A program made the translations under genes and the position numbers. This document shows positions 1 through 8,747 of a DNA stretch of 64,000 bases, piece by piece. This DNA comes from Verrucomicrobiota bacterium. GTDB lineage: Bacteria > Verrucomicrobiota > Verrucomicrobiia > Opitutales > Opitutaceae. Numbering within the stretch: position 1 is the first letter of the stretch; every line of letters begins with the position of its first letter. The stretch spans positions 1 to 64,000 of the forward strand of contig JAEWQP010000010.1 of the NCBI GenBank assembly GCA_023399155.1, written 5' to 3'. Under the pieces are notes generated by a model. That model was not told the origin of the DNA. It saw nothing but the letters and a program-made list of their open reading frames with translations, and did no database searches.

Positions 1-66
1 GATACGCCGGCCTCGTCCGTCCACCTTCGTCCCGCTCTCGATCAGCTCCGTGGTAGTGCTCGCCAT
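1..66 (-). CDS. IS66-type transposase accessory protein, N-terminal fragment
   Basis: An ATG at 66-64 on the minus strand opens a frame of 22 codons that continues beyond the window. It begins MASTTTELIESGTKVDGRGR, resembling the N-termini of the small helix-turn-helix first ORF (TnpA-like) of IS66 elements, which have a Ser/Thr-rich start followed by a GRxRR-type stretch. The call depends mainly on its position just inside the IS66-like terminal repeat. Too little is present to judge whether the gene is intact. Confidence 0.55.
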   Translation of the reverse strand, partial: MASTTTELIESGTKVDGRGRRI

Positions 67-125
67 TGCGACACTCTACACTGTCGTATTTCCTACGAAC
101 AGGAGGCGACCGGCTTTACGCTTAC
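1..125 (-). mobile_element. end of an IS66-family insertion sequence (partial)
   Basis: Read on the minus strand, the sequence ending at 125 begins GTAAGCGTAAAGCCGG (125 down to 110), which matches the GTAAGCG-type terminal inverted repeat known for IS66-family elements. About 43 bp inside it a reading frame opens and runs off the left edge of the window. The spacing of end, short leader and first small frame is what IS66 elements show. The other end, and therefore the target-site duplication, lies outside the window; the bases just outside this end are gacagacc. Confidence 0.75.
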
Positions 126-214
126 GACAGACCCGCTATTCCAGGCGAATAGCGTCCGGAGTTGGTGTCGGAAGTGCCGAGCGAAGCAATAGCGATACCG
201 TCCCCGGTTAGCCT

Positions 215-241
215 CGGCTCGGCCAGAGGCCTCGCCCTACC
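215..241 (+). repeat. dispersed REP-like unit (GGCTCGGCC...CGCCCTACC), single copy
   Basis: This is one copy of a roughly 27-bp GC-rich unit that reads CGGCTCGGCC, AGAGGC, CTCGCCCTACC. Further copies occur at 33823-33851, 34056-34082, 36655-36680, 36707-36730, 55334-55359 and 55380-55406, and a partial copy at 47761-47784, always between genes. Each unit is itself partly self-complementary (GGCC...GGCC), and copies often sit in inverted pairs. Confidence 0.7.
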
Positions 242-285
242 AAGATGCATCATTCGGATGACCTTTTTGCGTTCCGACAACAAAT

Positions 286-805
286 CTGTACCCAATAACT
301 GGTAACAGATAACTGCTAACTTTCTGCTGTCCCGTAGTCCAGCAGTCCTGTGGTCTGTGGTCCCTCCGTCCGTGGTCCCGTGAATGCCAGTTACCCGTTC
401 CCGGTTAATGGTTATTCAACGCATGAGTGCACGAGGCATCACCCAATGCCCCGACAACGTCTCTGTACCCAATAACTGGTAACAGATAACTGCTAACTTT
501 CTGCTGTCCCGTAGTCCAGTAGTCCTGTGGTCCGTGGTCCCTCCGTCCGTGGTCCCGTGAATGCCAGTTACCCGTTCCCGGTTAATGGTTATTCACCGCA
601 TGAGTGCACGAGGCATCACCCAATACCCTGGGGCAACGAAGCTGTACCCAATAACTGGTAACGAATAACTGCTACCTGTCTGCGGTCCCGTAGTCCAGTA
701 GTCCCGTGGTCCAGTGGTCCCTTCAAAGGTCCCGTGGTCCAGTTGTCCCTTCAAAGGTCCAGTGGTCCCTCCGTCCGTGGTCCCCTCAGCGTCCGTGGTC
801 CCTTA
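286..805 (+). repeat. tandem ~178-bp repeat built of degenerate heptamers
   Basis: Three tandem units start at 286, 463 and 642 (steps of 177 and 179 bp), each opening with CTGTACCCAATAACTGGTAA. The third decays into stuttering copies of GTCC[CG]GTGGTCC. Within a unit the words ATAACTG, GTAACAG, ATAACTG and CTAACTT follow each other in 7-bp phase, and GTAGTCC/GTGGTCC words recur at 7-8 bp. No credible gene lies in this stretch; short frames across it are low-complexity. The array ends at the stop codon of the large coiled-coil gene. Confidence 0.85.
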
Positions 806-821
806 GTCCTCTCCCGCGGGC

Positions 822-3800
822 CTACCGGCCGCGCTGGTTCCAGAGTGAGCGCTGGCCGGCGGGGGCGGAGGCGGCGACCTGGGCGAGCTTGGTCGTGAAG
901 TCCCGCTCCTGTTCCTCCAGCTTGCGCTCCTTCTTCTCGATCTGAGTCTGCTTGTCGCGGAGGTGCTCCTCGTAGCGGCGCATGGCGGCTTCCTGCTCCT
1001 GGAAGGCGCGGACGTCGTCCAGGAACGCCTTGCGCTCGCGTTCGAGATTTTCCGAGGCCTGCTGGACCTTCTCCCAGGCCAGCTTGATGTTGGCGTCGTC
1101 GACCTTGGCCGCAGCGGCGCGGGTCGGCACCTTCGTCGTCTGGACCTTGACCCGCTCCTTCTCGATCTTGGCGGCCTGGGCGCGCAGACGCACCTCGAAG
1201 GCCTTGAGCGTTTTCTCCTGCTTCTCGAGCGTCTCGAGGTCCTCAAGCATGTGCTTGCGGTCCTCCTCGATCTTGCCGGCCGATTCCTTCAGGCGCGCGC
1301 TATCGAGCCGGATCTTGAGCTGCTCCTTGTGGAGGAGTTCACGCTCTTCCTGGAGCTTGCGGCGCAGGTCTTCCAACTGCTGACGGTCGGTCTCCTCGGC
1401 GCGAAGCTTGTCAGCGGTCGCGAGGGAGAGGCGTGATTCGAACTCGGCCTTCTCGCGGGCGAGCATCGCGCGCTCGCTCTCGAGGCGGGCGAGGAGTTCC
1501 TCGTTCTTGCGGGCGAGGCGGCCCTTTTCCTCGGCCAGCTGGGCGGACTCAAGCTGGACCTTGCGCTGCTCGACCGTGAGGTTCTCGCGCAGTCGGCGGA
1601 TATCCTCGCGCTCGTTTTCGAGCCCGTGGGCCTGGTCGCGGTCGGCCTGCAGCCGGGCGATCTCGGCGGCGAGTCGCTCCTTTTCCGAGCTGAACGAAAG
1701 CCGCTCGCTTTCGAGTGCCGCGCGCGTCTGGTCGAGCTTTTCGCGCTCGCTCGCCAGGCTGCGGCGTTCGTTGGCCAGTGTCTCGCGGATGGCATCGAGG
1801 CGTGCGCGTTCGCCGGCGATCGTGGCTCGCTGTTCCTCGCGCGCCTGGAGCTCGGACGTGGAACGTTCGGCCATCTCGGCGCGATCCTTCTCGATGCGCG
1901 CCTCGGTCTCGGCGAGGGCCTTGAGACGCTCGACCAAGCCATGGTCGGACGACGTGGCGCGAGCGGCGGAATCCTTGAGCGACTTTTCCCAGACTGCGAG
2001 TTCGTCGGCGCGTGCCTGGAGGCGGCGGGCCTCCTCATCGAGGCGCGCCAGCGATTCCTTCTCCGCGAGCACGCGGGCGGCCTCGGCCTGGAGGCGCTCA
2101 CGTTCGGCCGCGAGCATGGCCCGGTCGGCCTCGAGCTGTTCGGCGCGATCGCGCGCCGCCTTCGCCTCGGCCTGGGCGCGCACCACGCGTTGCTCGAGTT
2201 CGGAACGCTCGCGGGCAAGCTGGAGCTTGTCCGCCGTCAGTTTCTCGCGCATCTCGGCGAGAACCGTTTCCTGCTCCGGCGGCGTGCCGGAGGCGGCGGA
2301 GGCGGACTGGAGGAGGTTTTCCACCTCGGCCTCGCGCAGGGCGAGGGCCGCGGCCCGGTTGGCGAGATCGGAGCGCGAGGCGGCGAGCGACTTGCGGTCG
2401 GCGGCGATCGCCGCGGCGCGCTGGTCCAGCTCGAGGCGCGTTGACTCGAGCGACTTGGTCGCCGTCGCGAGTCGTTCCTCGTCGAGGTGCACGGCCTCCC
2501 GTGCCTTCACAATCGATTCCTGCTCGGCCTGGAGCGAATCGCGCAGGGCGAGCACGGCGTCGGCCTCGGCCTTGGTCGTGGCGAGCGCCTCGCGCTCGCG
2601 TGCGAGTTGCGTGCGTGCCTCGGAAAGGGCGGCTTCGGCGGCGGCGATCTCCTGGCGAAGCGTGTCAGTCTCGGTGCGCTGGCGCGAAACCGCGTCGCGC
2701 TCGGCGGCGAGTGAACTCTTCTCCGCGTTGAGGCGCGACTCGGCATCGCGCAGGCGGGCGGCTCCCGCCTCGTTGTCGCGGACGAGGGCGGCGGCGGCGC
2801 GTTCCTTCTTCTCGAGTTCGGCGCGGCGGGTCTCGAGTTCGAGGAGCGCGTTGGCGAGGCTCTTGCCCTCGGCTTCGATGGCGGCGGCGCGTCGGCGCAG
2901 CGTATCGGTTTCGCTTCGCAGGACGAGGCGGTCGGATTCGATCTGCCTGCGCGTGGTGGCGGATTCCTGGGCGAAGGCGGCCTCGCGGTCGCGCTGTGCC
3001 TGGGCGTCGGCTTCGAGCTGTTCCTGCCGCGCGGCGAGTTCGCGGCGCGCCGCGTCGAGTGCGAGTTCCTTCTTGGAAAGCTTCGTGGCCTCCGCCTCGA
3101 CGGTCTTCTTGATCTCGAGTTGACCGGCGAGTTCCTGCTTCAGCCGGGCGGCTTCCGCCTGGTTGGCGGCTGCTTCGGCGAGCGAGCGTTCGAGGACAGT
3201 CTGCTGGGCGGCGACCTGTTGGGTGGCCTCGGCGAGGCGGGCATGTTCCTGGGAGAGCGTCGCCTGTTCTGTGACGAGGTGCTCCTCGCGGGAATCCAGT
3301 TCGGCGCGACGCCGCTCCAGCGCGGTGGCGGCTGCGTCGAGTTCGCTGCGGCGGGAGTTGATCTCGGCCTGGAGTGTATCGAACTCGGCCCGACGCTCCT
3401 CCATCCTGCGCGTGTCTTCCGCGAGGCGCGCGCCCTCGGCTTCGATGTGGGCGGCGCGCTGCTCGAGCCCGGCCAGTTGTGCACGGGCCTCGTCGATGCG
3501 TGTCTGCTCGGCGGCCTGCCGGTCGGCGCGGCGCTTGATCTCGTCGCGCGCGGCTTCCAGCGCGGCCTGTTGCTCGGCGATGTCGCGGCGTGTCTGGTCG
3601 AGGGCGGCGGCGCGCTCCTCGAAATCGCGCACGCTTGTGCGGGCGTTCTCGGCGGCGATCTCGAGGCGGTGTTCCTCCGAGGCGATCTCAGCCGAGCGGC
3701 GCTCGACCGCGGCGAGGTCGGCCTGAATCGTCTCCTCACGCTGGCGGAGCGCGGCCTCGCGCTCCTCGAGGGACGTGCGGAAGCCCTCGATCTCCTCCTC

Positions 3801-5474
3801 GCGCGTGCGAATCTGCTCCTCGCGTGAGCGGAGCATCTCGGCCGTGGCGTTGAGCTCGAGCCGGCGCTGGTCGATCTGGATGCGGCGCGCATCGAGTTCC
3901 ACCTGCGACTCGAGAAGCTGCGTGCGCTCGGCCTCGAACCTCGCGCGTTCCTGGATGAGTTCCTCCTCGGCGGAATTGAGCGTGGTGGAGGCGAGTTCCA
4001 GTTGGCTCTGGCGGGACGCCAGATCCTTCTCGCGTGCGGCGAGTCGGGCGCCCTCGGCGGCGAGGCGCTGCTCGTCGCGCTGCAGTTCGGCGCGGCGTTC
4101 CTCGACCACCTGGAGTTCGGTTGCACGGCGGTCGACCTCGGCCCGCAGGCGCGCGACTTCGAGACCGGAGGTTTCCACCTCCTCGCAACGCGTGGCGATC
4201 TCGGACTCGAGCCGCGCGATGTCGGCGGCGCGGCGTTCGAGCTGGGCGGATTCCGAGGCGGCCTGCTGGTGGGCCTTGGCAAGCGCCTCGCGTTCTCCCT
4301 GGAGGCGGGTGACGGACTCGCGCAGCGCAGCCTTCTCCTGCTCGATTTGTCCACGGTCGGCGTCGAGTGCATTTTCCCGGGCGGCGATCGCCTCGGCCTG
4401 GGCGGTGATTTCCTGCGTGCGGGCGTCGAGCGCGTCGGTCCGCTGCTTCAGCTCCGCCTCCGCGGCCTCGAGCGCGGCGCGCTGCGCGATCTGCCGGGCG
4501 ACCTCCTGCTTGTCGCGATTGACGGCGACGCGGGCCTGAACGAGGCCGTTGCGTTCCGCGGCGAGTTCGGTGCGATCGATCTCAAGTTGCTTGAGCAGCT
4601 CGCGGGCCCGGGATCCCTCGAGGGCCATGCGCTCCTCCTCGTCGACGAGCATCTTCTCGCGCTCGTTGAGGCGCTGCCGTTCCTCCTCGAGGCGCTTCTG
4701 GGCGGCGGCGAGTTCGGCCTTGGTGCGGGTGGACTGCTCCTCGTCGACGCGGGCTTCGCGCCGGAGGCGGTCGATCTGCTCGACCAGGGTGTCGTGCTCG
4801 GCCTTGCGTGCGGCGAGCTCGGCGACCTGCACCTCGAGGGCGGTCTTCTCGACGCGGAGCTGCTCGGCGGCGGCCTCGAGGTCGCGACGGTCGCCGGAGA
4901 GGCGGTCGAGATCCTGGCGCAGGCCGGCGATCTTCTTGCGGACTCCGGCCGTGTCGCCGATGCGGGGGTTCTCCCCGGCTGGCTCAGGGGCGGACGAACT
5001 CGTGGCGGCCTTGCGCGCGGGTGCGGACTCCGCCTCGATCGGCCCGATGTTCTCGAGGAGCGTCTCGATCTGCCCCAGTTCCTCGGCGGTGACGGCATCG
5101 CCCGCATTCTCGTTGGGACGGAGGAGATGCACGGTGCGGCGGACCACCTCCTTGAGGTTGTCCGGGTCGCTGAATACGTCCGTAATGCCAAGACGGATAC
5201 CCTTGATGATCGACGGCAGCTCCAGGTTGCCGGCGATCATGAACACCGGCACGGTCGGCTGGATCTTCTTGAGTGCCTCGACGAACGCGAACCCGCTCGA
5301 GTCCGGGATCTCGTGGTCTGTGATCACGAGGTCGAACAGTTCCTGGCGGGCGAGCTTGAGCGCTTCGGAGGCGTTGACGAACGCGCGGATGTCGAAGCCG
5401 AGGTCCGCCATGAGAAGCGCCAAGGTCCGCTTGGCCTTCGCGTTGGCACGCAGGATGAGGATTTTGCGGGTCAA
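822..5474 (-). CDS. giant coiled-coil protein with N-terminal degenerate receiver (REC) domain
   Basis: Length 1550 residues. Residues 1-120 have a CheY-like receiver fold pattern with the phospho-acceptor-type Asp53 in an ITDHEIPDSSG motif. However, the paired acidic residues after beta-1 are replaced (LILRAN instead of VDDD), the beta-4 Thr/Ser is Ile (FMIAG), and the conserved Lys after beta-5 is missing (FSDPD instead of xKP). It is therefore probably a pseudo-receiver. After a linker (about 121-175) nearly all the rest is continuous Glu/Arg/Ala/Leu-rich coiled coil with no second domain and a short basic tail. No signal peptide or membrane segment is seen, so it is cytoplasmic. The start is a TTG, because beta-1 begins immediately there. 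Divergent from clpB. A structural, scaffold or polarity role is possible, but the function is unknown. Confidence 0.85.
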   Translation of the reverse strand: MTRKILILRANAKAKRTLALLMADLGFDIRAFVNASEALKLARQELFDLVITDHEIPDSSGFAFVEALKKIQPTVPVFMIAGNLELPSIIKGIRLGITDVFSDPDNLKEVVRRTVHLLRPNENAGDAVTAEELGQIETLLENIGPIEAESAPARKAATSSSAPEPAGENPRIGDTAGVRKKIAGLRQDLDRLSGDRRDLEAAAEQLRVEKTALEVQVAELAARKAEHDTLVEQIDRLRREARVDEEQSTRTKAELAAAQKRLEEERQRLNEREKMLVDEEERMALEGSRARELLKQLEIDRTELAAERNGLVQARVAVNRDKQEVARQIAQRAALEAAEAELKQRTDALDARTQEITAQAEAIAARENALDADRGQIEQEKAALRESVTRLQGEREALAKAHQQAASESAQLERRAADIARLESEIATRCEEVETSGLEVARLRAEVDRRATELQVVEERRAELQRDEQRLAAEGARLAAREKDLASRQSQLELASTTLNSAEEELIQERARFEAERTQLLESQVELDARRIQIDQRRLELNATAEMLRSREEQIRTREEEIEGFRTSLEEREAALRQREETIQADLAAVERRSAEIASEEHRLEIAAENARTSVRDFEERAAALDQTRRDIAEQQAALEAARDEIKRRADRQAAEQTRIDEARAQLAGLEQRAAHIEAEGARLAEDTRRMEERRAEFDTLQAEINSRRSELDAAATALERRRAELDSREEHLVTEQATLSQEHARLAEATQQVAAQQTVLERSLAEAAANQAEAARLKQELAGQLEIKKTVEAEATKLSKKELALDAARRELAARQEQLEADAQAQRDREAAFAQESATTRRQIESDRLVLRSETDTLRRRAAAIEAEGKSLANALLELETRRAELEKKERAAAALVRDNEAGAARLRDAESRLNAEKSSLAAERDAVSRQRTETDTLRQEIAAAEAALSEARTQLAREREALATTKAEADAVLALRDSLQAEQESIVKAREAVHLDEERLATATKSLESTRLELDQRAAAIAADRKSLAASRSDLANRAAALALREAEVENLLQSASAASGTPPEQETVLAEMREKLTADKLQLARERSELEQRVVRAQAEAKAARDRAEQLEADRAMLAAERERLQAEAARVLAEKESLARLDEEARRLQARADELAVWEKSLKDSAARATSSDHGLVERLKALAETEARIEKDRAEMAERSTSELQAREEQRATIAGERARLDAIRETLANERRSLASEREKLDQTRAALESERLSFSSEKERLAAEIARLQADRDQAHGLENEREDIRRLRENLTVEQRKVQLESAQLAEEKGRLARKNEELLARLESERAMLAREKAEFESRLSLATADKLRAEETDRQQLEDLRRKLQEERELLHKEQLKIRLDSARLKESAGKIEEDRKHMLEDLETLEKQEKTLKAFEVRLRAQAAKIEKERVKVQTTKVPTRAAAAKVDDANIKLAWEKVQQASENLERERKAFLDDVRAFQEQEAAMRRYEEHLRDKQTQIEKKERKLEEQERDFTTKLAQVAASAPAGQRSLWNQRGR

Positions 5475-5868
5475 GGTAGGAAAGGGTCTTTCCCGGTTTG
5501 CTCGTCTGGAAGAAGGCGGTGGTTCACCGGCGCGGCGGGAATTTACGGGGGGTTTACCGCAAACTCAGGGGGCACTCGCGAGCGTGACCTGCTGAAAATC
5601 AGTTCCTTGTGTAAAAACGCACGGGGCGGGGATCGGGGTGCGGTCGCGGGTAGGGTGAATCGCTCAGCCCGCAGGTGGCGCGAAATGGCGCTGCATCCGC
5701 CGGCCGGCTGTGACGCGCCGCCCCGCCCAGCGGGAATAGCGGTCGGGCGGAGGGCGGGGCGGGGTGTTGTAAGTCGCTGGGCTCATGGGTATTGTAGGCG
5801 AACTGTTGGTTTCGCGCCCGCCGCCGTGCTTCGGAACGGTTCGTGCGAGTCACTCCACAAAACGTCCC
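5475..5868. other. divergent intergenic region between the coiled-coil gene and clpB
   Basis: This 394-bp GC-rich region must carry both divergent promoters. I searched for a CIRCE operator (TTAGCACTC-N9-GAGTGCTAA), which would suit clpB, and did not find one. No clear -35/-10 pair, terminator or RNA gene could be identified. Confidence 0.5.
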
Positions 5869-8505
5869 ATGGATCTCAATCGCCTCACCGAAATGTCCGC
5901 TGCGGCCCTGCGCGAGGCGCAGAACGAGGCTCGCCGGCGCAACCACAACGAAGTCGATACGCTGCACCTGCTGGCGGCGGTGCTGGCGCAGGAAGGCGGC
6001 ATCCTCGAGGGCGTGCTGCGCAAGCTCGACATCCCCTCGAATGCCGTGCGCCTCTCCGTGGACCGCGAACTGGGCCGCCTGCCGACCGTCTCCGGCAGCG
6101 TCGACACCTCGAAGATTTACGTCACCCAGGCGGTCAACGACGTGCTCACACGCGCCGAGGAGGAGGCAGCCAAGCTCAAGGACGAGTACGTCAGCGTGGA
6201 GCACGTGCTGCTCGGACTGATCGACGTCGCGCGCCCCGCGGCTCTGGCCGGCCTGTTGCGCAGCTTCGGGCTCGACCGCTCCCGCGTGCTCACCGTGCTC
6301 AAGGACGTGCGCGGCAACCAGCGCGTGACCTCACAGAATCCCGAGGCGACCTATCAGGCGCTGGAGAAGTACGGCCTCGATCTCGTCGCCCAGGCCCGCA
6401 AGGGCAGGCTCGACCCGGTGATCGGCCGCGACAGCGAGATACGGCGCGTCGTGCGTATCCTTTCGCGCAAGACAAAGAACAACCCCGTCCTGATCGGCGA
6501 ACCCGGCGTCGGCAAGACGGCGATCGTGGAGGGGCTCGCGCAGCGCATCCTGCGCGGCGACGTGCCCGAGGGCCTGCGCGAGAAGACCATATTCTCCCTC
6601 GACATGGGCTCGCTCATCGCCGGCGCCAAGTACCGCGGCGAATTCGAGGAGCGCCTCAAGGCCGTGCTCCAGGAGATCAAGGCCGCGGAAGGCCGCGTCA
6701 TCCTTTTCATCGACGAACTCCACACCATCGTCGGCGCCGGCAAGGTCGACGGCGCCATGGACGCGGGCAATCTGCTCAAGCCGATGCTCGCCCGCGGGGA
6801 GTTGCATTGCATTGGCGCGACCACGCTCGACGAGTACCGCAAGCACGTGGAGAAGGATGCCGCACTCGAGCGCCGCTTCCAGCCCGTGCAGGTGGAGCCG
6901 CCGACGGTCGAGGACACGATCTCGATCCTGCGCGGGCTGCGCGAGCGCTTCGAGGTGCACCATGGCGTGCACATCCAGGACAACGCGCTGGTCAGCGCGG
7001 CCGTGCTTTCCAACCGCTACATCGCGGACCGTTTTCTGCCCGACAAGGCGATCGACCTCGTCGACGAGGCGTGCGCGCTCATCCGCACCGAGATGGACAG
7101 CATGCCGACCGAGCTCGACGAGCTGACACGCCGCACCATGCAGCTGGAGATCGAGGAGGCGGCGCTGGTGAAGGAAAAGGACGAGGCCAGCCGCGAGCGC
7201 CTCGAGGCGTTGCGGCGGGAACTGGCCGACCTGCGCGAGCGGTCGCAGGGCCTGCGCGCACAGTGGGAGGCGGAGAAGGAATCGATCGGCAAGCTGCAGA
7301 GGCTGCGCGAGCAGATTGAGCAGACCAAGCTCGAGGTCGAGCGCGCCGAGCGCGCCTACGACCTCAACAAGGCGGCCGAGTTGAAGTACGGCCGACTGAC
7401 GCAGCTCGAGGCCCAGCTTGCGGCCGCCGAGAAGGCGGAGCGCCGGACCGGGCTGCTCAAGGAGGAGGTCTCGCAGGAGGAGATCGCCGAGATCGTCGCA
7501 AAATGGTCCGGCGTGCCCGTCACGCGCCTGCTCGAGGGCGAGAAGCAGAAACTCCTGCGGCTCCCGGAGCAGCTGCACCAGCGCGTGATCGGACAGGACG
7601 AGGCGGTCAACCTCGTCTCCGACGCGATCCTCCGCGCCCGCGCCGGCATCAAGGATCCGCGCCGGCCGATCGGCAGTTTCATCTTCCTGGGTCCCACCGG
7701 CGTCGGTAAGACCGAGCTGGCCAAGACCCTCGCCGAGTCGCTCTTCGATTCCGAGCACAACCTTGTCCGCATCGACATGTCCGAGTACATGGAGAAGCAC
7801 GCCGTCGCCCGCATGATCGGCGCGCCGCCCGGCTACGTGGGCTACGACGAGGGCGGTCAGCTCACCGAGGCCATCCGGCGCAAGCCCTACTCGGTCGTGC
7901 TCTTCGACGAGATCGAGAAGGCGCACCCGGATGTATTCAATGTCCTGTTGCAGGTGCTCGATGACGGCCGCATCACCGACTCCCAGGGCCGCACGGTCGA
8001 CTTCAAGAACACCGTCGTGATCATGACCTCGAACATCGGCAGCCGGCACATCGTCGAGCGCGTCACGGGCGACACGATCCCGGACGGCGTGCGCGAATCG
8101 GTCTTCGCCGAGCTGCGCCAGGCGTTCCGGCCGGAGTTCCTCAACCGCGTCGATGACATCGTCCTGTTCAAGCCCCTGACGCTCGAGGAGATCGGTTCGA
8201 TCGTCGATCTGCTGCTGTCGGATCTGAACCGGCGTCTGGCGGACCGCCGCGTGCGCGTGGAGTTCGACGCGAAGGCCAAGACCTGGGCTGCCGACCGCGG
8301 CTACGATCCGGTCTATGGAGCGCGTCCGCTGCGCCGCTTCCTGCAGCGCAATGTGGAGACGCGGCTGGCGCGCGCCCTCATTGCCGGCGAGATTCCCGAG
8401 CACAGCGAGGTCGCCTTCTCGGTGGAAAACGACGACCTGGTCATGCAGGTCGGGAGCGACCCCGCCGCAAAGAAGGACCGCAAGGCGGAGAAGGCGAGGG
8501 GATAG
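5869..8505 (+). CDS. clpB: ATP-dependent disaggregase ClpB
   Basis: An 878-residue Hsp100 protein close to the usual ClpB length. In order: N-terminal Clp repeat domain (about 1-150), first AAA+ module with Walker A GEPGVGKT near residue 210 and Walker B-type VILFIDELH, the coiled-coil middle domain (about 400-530) that separates ClpB from ClpA/ClpX, and a second AAA+ module with GPTGVGKTE near 608 and [11 protein letters not shown]. No ClpP-binding tripeptide was noticed. With DnaK/DnaJ it would resolve protein aggregates in the cytoplasm. The ATG at 5869 was chosen over an upstream in-frame ATG (5785) because the ClpB family N-terminus starts with MDLNRLTE. No strong ribosome binding site precedes it. 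The C-terminus has a Lys/Asp-rich extension. Confidence 0.95.
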   Translation: MDLNRLTEMSAAALREAQNEARRRNHNEVDTLHLLAAVLAQEGGILEGVLRKLDIPSNAVRLSVDRELGRLPTVSGSVDTSKIYVTQAVNDVLTRAEEEAAKLKDEYVSVEHVLLGLIDVARPAALAGLLRSFGLDRSRVLTVLKDVRGNQRVTSQNPEATYQALEKYGLDLVAQARKGRLDPVIGRDSEIRRVVRILSRKTKNNPVLIGEPGVGKTAIVEGLAQRILRGDVPEGLREKTIFSLDMGSLIAGAKYRGEFEERLKAVLQEIKAAEGRVILFIDELHTIVGAGKVDGAMDAGNLLKPMLARGELHCIGATTLDEYRKHVEKDAALERRFQPVQVEPPTVEDTISILRGLRERFEVHHGVHIQDNALVSAAVLSNRYIADRFLPDKAIDLVDEACALIRTEMDSMPTELDELTRRTMQLEIEEAALVKEKDEASRERLEALRRELADLRERSQGLRAQWEAEKESIGKLQRLREQIEQTKLEVERAERAYDLNKAAELKYGRLTQLEAQLAAAEKAERRTGLLKEEVSQEEIAEIVAKWSGVPVTRLLEGEKQKLLRLPEQLHQRVIGQDEAVNLVSDAILRARAGIKDPRRPIGSFIFLGPTGVGKTELAKTLAESLFDSEHNLVRIDMSEYMEKHAVARMIGAPPGYVGYDEGGQLTEAIRRKPYSVVLFDEIEKAHPDVFNVLLQVLDDGRITDSQGRTVDFKNTVVIMTSNIGSRHIVERVTGDTIPDGVRESVFAELRQAFRPEFLNRVDDIVLFKPLTLEEIGSIVDLLLSDLNRRLADRRVRVEFDAKAKTWAADRGYDPVYGARPLRRFLQRNVETRLARALIAGEIPEHSEVAFSVENDDLVMQVGSDPAAKKDRKAEKARG

Positions 8506-8747
8506 GCGTGCCCGCTGCCGAGACGGGGACGCGCAGGGCGCGAATGTGCTTTGCGATTTCGCTGGCCGCCGTGGGCCGCGCACCCGCAGCCGGCTTGCGA
8601 CATGTCGCCTGCGTTCACGGCCGCCCGCGAGCGGCCGGCCTGCGGCGCGCTGGCGTTCGCGACTGCGATGCCACGCGGCCGCTCTTTGCCCTGCGGGGCT
8701 GTTTCCCGTTGACCCACTTGGCGGCCCGCTGAGATTTTTGCGCCCAC

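Noticed and set aside
286..805. CRISPR array
   Set aside because: Units are directly adjacent ~178-bp tandem copies without short conserved repeats separated by unique spacers, and no cas gene is in the window.
982..4539. Long plus-strand open frames opposite the coiled-coil gene, rich in Ser/Arg/Ala
   Set aside because: They are antisense shadows of a GC3-rich gene; composition is unnatural and no family motif is visible, while the minus-strand frame is a coherent receiver plus coiled coil.
5475..5868. CIRCE/HrcA operator upstream of clpB
   Set aside because: No TTAGCACTC-N9-GAGTGCTAA or close relative was found.
4002..7319. 1105-codon plus-strand frame running from antisense of the coiled coil into clpB
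   Set aside because: It shadows two real genes in other frames, crosses the divergent promoter region and has no recognisable domain.
6331..8583. 750-codon minus-strand frame opposite clpB
   Set aside because: Antisense shadow of clpB; His/Asp/Arg/Leu-rich without motifs.
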